Shown here piece after piece: positions 58,262 to 64,000 of a stretch of DNA of 64,000 nucleotides. The stretch lies in the IMG/VR virus record IMGVR_UViG_3300042308_001600, positions 1-64,000 of that record; one strand, written 5' to 3'. Positions within the stretch are counted from its first letter, which is position 1. Each line of letters starts with the position of its first letter. The notes under the pieces were generated by a model. That model was given only the letters and a program-made list of their open reading frames with translations, had not been told where the DNA came from and made no database searches. Both the position numbers and the translations under genes were made by a program. This DNA is from a virus.

Positions 58262-60316
58262 TCAAGCTCCAATGCGCGTCCGGAACTCTTCTTCGGTTAC
58301 CACCATGACACCCAGCTTCGCGGCCTTGTCGAGTTTCGAGCCTGCCTTGTCACCGGCGAGCAACCGGGTCGTGTTCTTGGTCACCCCCGATGCCACCTTG
58401 CCTCCGTGGGCCCTGATCATCGCCGCTGCGATCTCACGTGGGACCGTCAGGGTGCCGGTGATGACCCAGATTTCACCCTCCAAGGTGTTACCTTTGATCT
58501 CCCGCGTGGCTTCCGGGAACTCGAAGCCGACCAAACCCAGCAGATCAATGTCCCGCACCTTCTCGGTGTCTTGCCGCCAGGCCAGGAAGGCTGCGGCAGC
58601 CACAGGGAGCATATCCGGACAGGACAGGATATCCTGGTCGGCGGCGGCCAGGATTGCTGGGATACTGCCAAAGTGTGTCACGAGCGCCCTCGATGCCGTG
58701 TTGCCAACCTGCGGGATACAGAGTCCCCGGATAACCCGGTCTTGCTCCTGGGCTGCGCGTTGACGTGCCGTCGCGAGTGCCTTGACGGTATTGCTGGCCT
58801 GCTTCTCCCCTAGCCCGCACCGATCCAACTCGGGGATGCCAAGCAGGAACAGATCTGCGTACCGTTTCACGCGCGGCAGATGCGTCAAAATCGCCTCAAT
58901 AGTGGACGGTCCCATTCCCTCAACATCCAAAGCGGCCTTGGATACAAAGTAGCAGAGACGTTGCTTGAACCACTCCGGGCAATCATAGTTGGTGCAACGG
59001 ATTGCCACCGCCTCTTCCTCAGACTTGCCTGTGGGGGAGCCGCAGAACGGACACTCCGTTGGGGCGAAGATCTTGGAACAGTCGCCTGTGCGCTTGTCCA
59101 GAATCGGCCGTAAGACCTGCGGTATGATTTCTGCTGCTTTTGCAATGATCACATGGTCCCCGACCCGGATGTCCTTCGCGGCGACATCCACATAGTTGTG
59201 GAGGGTCGCGCGCCGAATCGTGGAACCAGCAAGCTTCACGGCACGGAGTTCCGCCACGGGCGTCAGGACACCGTTCTTGCCCATCTGGACCGTCACGGAA
59301 TTCAGGACGGTCTTGGCTTCCTCGGGTGGGTACTTGAAGGCCGCGGCCCAGAGCGGGGCTGTCTTGTTGGTGCCAAGCAGTCGGCGGAGATTCCGCTGAT
59401 CAAGCTTGATCACCGCGCCATCGATGTCGAAGGGCAACGTACCACGCTCACTCTGCAGCTGCGCCAGCGCATCCTTCAGAGACACCAAGGTCTGCTCGAC
59501 GGTGGGTTGGCGTGTGCGGTACAGGACATGCGGAGGAAAGGTCGGCAGGCCCATGCAGCGGAACTGATCATGGAGGGTTGTCTGACAGACCCAGCTGTCA
59601 CATTCCAGCAACTCGTAGATGACACAGTCCAGACGCCGCTTGGAGGTCTCACGCGGGTCCAGCTGCTTGAGGGCTCCCACGGCAGCATTGCGGGGGTTTG
59701 CCCATTCCTCTTCCCCGGCGGCGACACGCTGTGCATTGAGCAGCTGGAATGTATCCCGCGACATGTACACTTCCCCACGAAACACCATCTCATCCGGGTG
59801 CAGGAAGCCGGTAGTGCTCTTGAGTTGCAGCGGGACGCTACGAATCGTCCTGACCTGGGCCGTCACATCATCACCCGTGATACCGTCACCACGGGTCAGG
59901 GCGCGCGTCAAAATACCATGGTTGTAGTACAGCTCCACGGAGAGACCATCCACCTTCGGCTCCACCAAGTAGGCTGGCGTGTCCTGCGTCCCGATTGTTT
60001 TCACGCAACGCTCCAAGAATGTCTTGATATCCTTGTCCTCGTAGGCATTCGCGAGGCTGAGCATTGGGATCTGGCGCATGCAGGAAGCAAAGCCCTTCAG
60101 GGGTTGCTGCAGGATGCGCTGCGTTGGGGACGCCGGCGTCAGGAGTTCCGGATAGCTCGCTTCGTAGATCTGCAGTTCTCGGAACAGCTTGTCGTATTCC
60201 TGGTCTGATATCACGGGCCGCCCCACCTGGTAGTACCAGTTAGCGGCATCTTCAATCTGCTTCCTGAGAACCTCAATGCGGTCTCGTACTTGTGCGGGTG
60301 TAGTGGGTGTGCTCAT
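58262..60316 (-). CDS. ligA: NAD+-dependent DNA ligase
   Basis: 684 residues, normal full length. Domain Ia WYYQVGRPVISDQEYDKLFR, then MLSLANAY and YLVEPKVDGLSVELYY with the adenylated Lys121 of KxDG. DIDGAVIKLDQ and PLWAAAFKYPPEEAKT belong to the nucleotidyltransferase; GDHVIIAKAAEIIPQV to the OB fold. A Cys4 zinc finger CPFCG ... CTNYDCP lies near 420, followed by helix-hairpin-helix repeats, and a BRCT domain GEIWVITGTLTVPREIA at 605-680. It seals nicks using NAD+. Most phages with a ligase carry an ATP-dependent type, so a complete LigA is less common. Its ATG overlaps the upstream stop. Confidence 0.95.
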   Translation of the reverse strand: MSTPTTPAQVRDRIEVLRKQIEDAANWYYQVGRPVISDQEYDKLFRELQIYEASYPELLTPASPTQRILQQPLKGFASCMRQIPMLSLANAYEDKDIKTFLERCVKTIGTQDTPAYLVEPKVDGLSVELYYNHGILTRALTRGDGITGDDVTAQVRTIRSVPLQLKSTTGFLHPDEMVFRGEVYMSRDTFQLLNAQRVAAGEEEWANPRNAAVGALKQLDPRETSKRRLDCVIYELLECDSWVCQTTLHDQFRCMGLPTFPPHVLYRTRQPTVEQTLVSLKDALAQLQSERGTLPFDIDGAVIKLDQRNLRRLLGTNKTAPLWAAAFKYPPEEAKTVLNSVTVQMGKNGVLTPVAELRAVKLAGSTIRRATLHNYVDVAAKDIRVGDHVIIAKAAEIIPQVLRPILDKRTGDCSKIFAPTECPFCGSPTGKSEEEAVAIRCTNYDCPEWFKQRLCYFVSKAALDVEGMGPSTIEAILTHLPRVKRYADLFLLGIPELDRCGLGEKQASNTVKALATARQRAAQEQDRVIRGLCIPQVGNTASRALVTHFGSIPAILAAADQDILSCPDMLPVAAAAFLAWRQDTEKVRDIDLLGLVGFEFPEATREIKGNTLEGEIWVITGTLTVPREIAAAMIRAHGGKVASGVTKNTTRLLAGDKAGSKLDKAAKLGVMVVTEEEFRTRIGA

Positions 60317-60780
60317 GCGTCCTTGTCGTGCGTGGTGTGCAAGGCATTGGCCGGCATTCTCAGTTCCGTCAGTAGCGCGTATTCGTCAAGCGCCTGCGCC
60401 TTGTCTTCCTCCTCATAGAACTCCTCCAGCAGAGGAACCGCACCCAAGTCCAGTTTGAGGGTCAACACATGCCCTTGTTTGTCCGGATGCATACCCAGAG
60501 TAACCGTACCAGGTTTGAGGCTCAGCGCGTACAAGAACATACGAGCTCGCCGCATCGTCTGATTGATTTCCGAATTGCCCCCCGCGACCTGATGCAGAAA
60601 CTGTCTTATGGGCTGCGCCAGCTGCAGCATAACCAGGGCGTCCACTTGGCACTCTCTGTCTAACTCCGAAAGATTCACGAGGGCTTTGGCCCAGCACTCC
60701 GGCTGATCGAGTTGATCCGTCAGCACTCGTTTAATGGCTTCCTCGGGAGGAAGCCCTGCGGGAATAGGTGGGGAGGTCAT
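60313..60780 (-). CDS. Hypothetical protein
   Basis: 155 residues. Helical N-terminus (PPEEAIKRVLTDQLDQPECW), beta-rich middle (GHVLTLKLDLGAVP) and an acidic end. Between the ligase and another unknown. Not recognised. Confidence 0.6.
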   Translation of the reverse strand: MTSPPIPAGLPPEEAIKRVLTDQLDQPECWAKALVNLSELDRECQVDALVMLQLAQPIRQFLHQVAGGNSEINQTMRRARMFLYALSLKPGTVTLGMHPDKQGHVLTLKLDLGAVPLLEEFYEEEDKAQALDEYALLTELRMPANALHTTHDKDA

Positions 60781-61298
60781 GACAACAGTGTCTTGAAAAA
60801 CTTCCGCTGGGCGCGCCGCCCGGCTAACAGGAGGTCGACGAGCTGCCCGACGGTAAAGTCATCTGGGATCGGGATGCTTTTACGATTACCCCCATTGATG
60901 GCGCCGAGGGAACCGGGGGCGAATTTGGCTTGTCTCGCTACGGACGGTAACACAAAGTGCAGTGACGCTTTGTTGTAGTTCGTGAATCTCAACTCCAAGG
61001 ACGGACTGCGCGTACGCATTAGATTCGCCACGACTGTAAGATCACAGTACAACCCCATTGGACCTAGCACGGCCGCCTCGGGACCAAGAAGTTTACGCAG
61101 GGCTGGAGCAAGCCCTTGCTGGATTATCACAAAGTTCCAATAGTACTTTTCAGGTCTAGGATGAATCGTCACTTCGCACCCAGCCTCCGCCGCAAAACGA
61201 CGGCGCATGGCTTCGAAGCGTGCCCTCCCCCTTGCCCAGGATTTTACGAAATCTTGTACGAACTTGTCCCGCGTTGCTTTGGTGCTACGCCTGCTCAT
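60777..61298 (-). CDS. Hypothetical basic protein
   Basis: 173 residues. Basic helical N-terminus (FVKSWARGRARFEAMRRRFA), beta-rich middle (YYWNFVIIQQGL, SLELRFTNYNKASLHFVLP). A DNA-related role is possible from context with ligase and glycosylase. Not recognised. Confidence 0.6.
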   Translation of the reverse strand: MSRRSTKATRDKFVQDFVKSWARGRARFEAMRRRFAAEAGCEVTIHPRPEKYYWNFVIIQQGLAPALRKLLGPEAAVLGPMGLYCDLTVVANLMRTRSPSLELRFTNYNKASLHFVLPSVARQAKFAPGSLGAINGGNRKSIPIPDDFTVGQLVDLLLAGRRAQRKFFKTLLS

Positions 61299-61972
61299 AG
61301 CTCTGTCAGGAACTTTTGTCCACGCATCGTCACTGAGTTTTCTTTCCAGATCTCGAAGTCCAGTTCTGCCGGTACGCGGCCCAGCTCATCACAATGATGC
61401 AAGAACGCCTTCTCCAACCGCAAATACTCATTACCGGAAGGAGTTGTTTTGGGAATCCCAGCACACAGGCGTTTGCGCTGCATGTACTGTAAGATGTGGG
61501 TATCCAGGCAGGCCAACTGCAATCCGGGGCGTGTGAATAGCATGAGCATAGAGGCGCTCTTGAGGCCGTAACCGGGAAGCGTTACGAGGTCCTCGCGTGT
61601 GCAGGTGCGGAGATTCAGCAACCCCTCATAGTGCCTGGCTGCCACATGGAACAGCAACCGCGACAAGCGCACGTACTGACCAACCTTGTGTTGCTGTAGC
61701 CAGATCACCAATGCCGGCTCCTCTTTCACCACACGCTGCGCTTCCGCTCCGCTGTCCGGAACACACTTTCGCGCGTCGGCCCATAACATGGACAAACAGT
61801 CGAAGGGACAGCGCAGTCCGTACAGCTCCCGCCAGTCACCCAGCAGGGCGTCCAACTTGCGTTGCTGAACGCCAGCATGTTTACCCGCCACAAAGGCCGT
61901 CAACATGAAGAATCGTTGCAGCTGAGCATCTGTGGCCTCGTACAGGAAGGGGTACTCGACAGTACCGCTCAC
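61295..61972 (-). CDS. Endonuclease III-like DNA glycosylase (HhH-GPD)
   Basis: 225 residues. Residues 122-165 give the helix-hairpin-helix LVTLPGYGLKSASMLM with the catalytic-type Lys138 and the downstream LACLDTHILQYM with Asp157, as in HhH-GPD base-excision enzymes with lyase activity. The C-terminal iron-sulfur cluster cysteines of EndoIII are absent. Likely base removal in DNA repair; the substrate base is unknown. Confidence 0.8.
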   Translation of the reverse strand: MSGTVEYPFLYEATDAQLQRFFMLTAFVAGKHAGVQQRKLDALLGDWRELYGLRCPFDCLSMLWADARKCVPDSGAEAQRVVKEEPALVIWLQQHKVGQYVRLSRLLFHVAARHYEGLLNLRTCTREDLVTLPGYGLKSASMLMLFTRPGLQLACLDTHILQYMQRKRLCAGIPKTTPSGNEYLRLEKAFLHHCDELGRVPAELDFEIWKENSVTMRGQKFLTEL

Positions 61973-62349
61973 GAGGCGAGGCCCTCCAACCGCGACCGTT
62001 CAGCCAACACGGTGTCATAGTTCCACGCCGGACAGACGTCGTGGTCCGGTGACGAGACTGAGACATTCAAGATACCCCAGCTACGGAGATGCTCATGGAG
62101 CTGGGCGCATAATTCCAGACTCAGGTCTCCGACATTAAAGTCCTCCACAGAATCCTGCCAGGCACGCTTGCCCTCGTCCGTCTCAATAATCCAATCCGTC
62201 ACGGCAGACTGCACTCTGCTCAGCACTTCCTCCATGGTCATGGCGGTTATTGTACTGCACCTAAACTCCAGCTTCGTGCTCGGTTCACCCTCGCGTGATA
62301 TCAGAATCACGTGATCCGCTTGGGCGTTCAATGAGATCTTCTGTGACAT
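61969..62349 (-). CDS. Hypothetical protein
   Basis: 126 residues. Beta-rich start (DHVILISREGEPSTKLEFRC) and a helical middle (LSLELCAQLHEHLRSWG). ATGA overlap with the glycosylase gene. Not recognised. Confidence 0.6.
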   Translation of the reverse strand: MSQKISLNAQADHVILISREGEPSTKLEFRCSTITAMTMEEVLSRVQSAVTDWIIETDEGKRAWQDSVEDFNVGDLSLELCAQLHEHLRSWGILNVSVSSPDHDVCPAWNYDTVLAERSRLEGLAS

Positions 62350-62852
62350 CCTGTCAGGAATTGGTACTTCTCATAACACCACTGCTGCGCACGAAACCGC
62401 ATACCCTGCCTGTACTGCTCATGACGTTTCATCGCCGTCAGGTTGCTGAGGTACAAGTCCTGCACGGCTTGCTGTAAGACACGCCATTCGAGTTGCTTCG
62501 GATCCCGTGCCTGTTGCTGCAAATTTATCACCGCAACCTCCATGCTCTTCAGCATGTTTTGCCGCGCCTCCAACGTCCCGTAGGCACGCGCGTACGTGTT
62601 GTCACTGGTCGCCAGCGAGATCTTTATGCTGCTCGCACAGCACAGCAGAAACACACAACCCAACAACGGATGGTCCGGAATCGTCACCAAGGCATTGAGA
62701 CAACCACACAGCATGACACCGACCCAAATGCTGGTCAGATCAGTCAGGACCGGTCGCCAGTCTGTCAAGGCCACGTACACATCGTAGGTACCTTCTGAGA
62801 GCCAGTACCACGCAGTGTGGCACTTGAGGATAAGATTTCGTAGTTTGTTCAA
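62328..62852 (-). CDS. Membrane protein with C-terminal helix
   Basis: 174 residues from TTG 62852, which overlaps the stop of the preceding gene; longer starts would overlap it heavily. Two membrane spans near 30-75 (TSIWVGVMLCGCLNALVTIP; PLLGCVFLLCCASSIKISL) then a long Gln/Arg-rich helix. Start uncertain. Function unknown. Confidence 0.55.
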   Translation of the reverse strand: MNKLRNLILKCHTAWYWLSEGTYDVYVALTDWRPVLTDLTSIWVGVMLCGCLNALVTIPDHPLLGCVFLLCCASSIKISLATSDNTYARAYGTLEARQNMLKSMEVAVINLQQQARDPKQLEWRVLQQAVQDLYLSNLTAMKRHEQYRQGMRFRAQQWCYEKYQFLTGCHRRSH

Positions 62853-63199
62853 AACTGGTTTCCAAGCGTGTCGAATAAATCCGTGAACATGTCTGCGGTC
62901 GAGGAGTCGGGACGCTCCAGATCCAACAGCTGCGGGTTGTGCGTGAGCACGGTCAACAGTGTACTGAGGAGCTGATCTACTGCGATGTTCCACTCATCGC
63001 GCCGATCCCAGTACCAGTCATCGTCCTCCTTCTCAATTGTAAGATCCGACGAGATTGTCACCGGGGTGCGCTCCGTATGGGAGCCTACCACCTGCACTTC
63101 AATGTAGTTTGTACCTTGCGGGAACGCTTCTGTGACGCCGAAATCAAACCGGACAAACTGCTGTTGCCCCCTGTACTCGTGATAGGCCTTGGTGGACAC
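62849..63199 (-). CDS. Hypothetical protein
   Basis: 116 residues. Beta-rich first half (FVRFDFGVTEAFPQGTNYIE), acidic Trp-rich middle (EKEDDDWYWDRRDEW) and a helical end. Not recognised. Confidence 0.6.
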   Translation of the reverse strand: MSTKAYHEYRGQQQFVRFDFGVTEAFPQGTNYIEVQVVGSHTERTPVTISSDLTIEKEDDDWYWDRRDEWNIAVDQLLSTLLTVLTHNPQLLDLERPDSSTADMFTDLFDTLGNQF

Positions 63200-63219
63200 T
63201 AAGTGCTGATTTTACTGCG

Positions 63220-63849
63220 CTATGCGCCTCCTGCGTACGGCGGGAGAGACGGAGCTGGTATTGTTCCTGAAAGTAGCGAACTTGGAGACGGAGCCCCCAT
63301 CAGAATTTTTTTGAACATAGCTGACGATAACATTGCTTGCTCGTTCTCATTCGGTACTCCGCCAAACCTAGCGGGTGTACGGAGCAGATTCGTCTGTAAT
63401 GGATCTGCCTTGCTCTGTGCTCCCCAGTTAGTTGGGCGTGTCGGGTAACCCGCGCCCTCCTCCATTTCCCTGACGGAACCGGTGATGGGTTTAGTTGGGG
63501 TTAGCCCTGCTGCTCCTGCAAGCTGACTGGAGTGATCTGCAAACGCTGGTATCGATGATTCATCGGAACCACCCTGCCCACGCCAGTGTTCCAAGCCCGC
63601 ACCAACCCCAGCACCACCAAGACCCCCGAGCAGCATACCTTTCAGGATCGAGGGAGAACCGTTCTCCTCCTCATCCCGTTTGCTCTGCATGAGCTTACGG
63701 ACACCCTGAATGGCGCCACCCCCGAGCGCCCCGGCTCCACCACCAAGGATGGCGGCCAGGATGCGGGGGTTAATTGGCGCTTGGGCTGGTTCACCCGCAG
63801 CGCGCTTGATGATGAAAGTCGTGAGATTGATACGGAATGGCAGGTTCAT
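63220..63849 (-). CDS. Glycine-zipper membrane-active protein with LTTFIIKRA start
   Basis: 209 residues from ATG 63849 (a GTG at 63870 would add 7). It starts MNLPFRINLTTFIIKRAAGE, resembling the LLKRA segment of the left-hand virion block. Glycine-zipper segments follow (ILAAILGGGAGALGGGAIQG; GMLLGGLGGAGVGAGL). The rest is disordered. Likely membrane-active or virion-associated. Confidence 0.65.
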   Translation of the reverse strand: MNLPFRINLTTFIIKRAAGEPAQAPINPRILAAILGGGAGALGGGAIQGVRKLMQSKRDEEENGSPSILKGMLLGGLGGAGVGAGLEHWRGQGGSDESSIPAFADHSSQLAGAAGLTPTKPITGSVREMEEGAGYPTRPTNWGAQSKADPLQTNLLRTPARFGGVPNENEQAMLSSAMFKKILMGAPSPSSLLSGTIPAPSLPPYAGGA

Positions 63850-63866
63850 AGGAATGAGTAAATGTT

Positions 63867-64000
63867 TCACAGCGGCCGAGTACCGGCAAGAACTTCCTCG
63901 AAGTCCTTGCGAGTGATCCCAAGCAGCTGGCGAATGGTGTCCTCTGCGGCTGGGTTCGGCATAGGCTCCGGGAGGTCAATGTAACCCCAGTTCTTGTTGG
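63867..64000 (-). CDS. Hypothetical protein, C-terminal part only
   Basis: The final 43 codons of a gene entering from the right edge, ending at TGA 63867: the visible part is NKNWGYIDLPEPMPNPAAED, then TIRQLLGITRKDFEEVLAG and TRPL. Not recognised. Confidence 0.5.
   Translation of the reverse strand, partial: NKNWGYIDLPEPMPNPAAEDTIRQLLGITRKDFEEVLAGTRPL

Noticed and set aside
59153-60208. Long plus-strand open frame opposite the ligase gene
   Set aside because: It lies wholly antisense to a well-supported LigA and has no domain pattern; it is a shadow of GC-rich coding sequence.
1-64000. tRNA and rRNA genes
   Set aside because: No cloverleaf or rRNA-like stretch was noticed by eye in the few non-coding gaps; a covariance-model scan would settle it.

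Overview
The window reads as part of a large tailed double-stranded DNA phage genome, or an integrated copy of one. It is GC-moderate, has no rRNA or tRNA that I can see, and about 120 tightly packed genes. All but one lie on the minus strand, so transcription runs from the right end toward position 1. Phage identity rests on a split RNA polymerase beta-prime subunit with an intein, a holin-like protein, several long low-complexity virion-type proteins, a polyvalent-protein domain, a homing HNH endonuclease and many small families that I recognise from phages and plasmids. The host cannot be named from the sequence.

Layout, in transcription order. (1) 64000-58262: the 3' end of one gene, a glycine-zipper protein like those of the left-hand block, several unknowns, an endonuclease III-like DNA glycosylase and a full-length NAD+-dependent DNA ligase. 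(2) 58261-58010: the only sizeable non-coding stretch apart from the antisense gap around the HNH gene. It is rich in inverted repeats and ends in a terminator-like hairpin. (3) 58009-14827: about 97 small genes, nearly all joined by ATGA/TAATG stop-start overlaps. They include a DUF6745-like protein with its small partner, an N6-adenine and a C5-cytosine DNA methyltransferase, two PP-loop ATPases of the PAPS-reductase type, an acyl carrier protein, a GHKL ATPase fused to a zinc-peptidase motif, a PD-(D/E)XK-like nuclease and a DUF932 protein. A plus-strand HNH gene interrupts the run at 26958-27812. (4) 14815-14784: a UUCG-loop terminator. (5) 14726-1: a block that looks virion-associated. 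It holds a 901-residue protein with an inorganic-pyrophosphatase-like polyvalent domain, a holin-like protein, a membrane-anchored PAS protein, Pro-rich proteins, a putative zinc peptidase, the HAD/zinc-ribbon/RNAP beta-prime fusion with intein, and a lectin-like fragment at the edge.

How the parts may work together (inference): block 5 probably makes particle and ejected proteins. Several of these share a short segment of the form HIxVSxxLLKRA, and some also have HKQA, which together could act as a capsid-targeting or processing signal. The RNAP fragment in the same block fits a virion-packaged phage polymerase whose other subunits lie outside the window. Block 3 looks like host-takeover and DNA-modification functions, and the ligase and glycosylase suggest phage DNA repair. 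Most small genes have no function I can assign, and they are described only by what can be seen.
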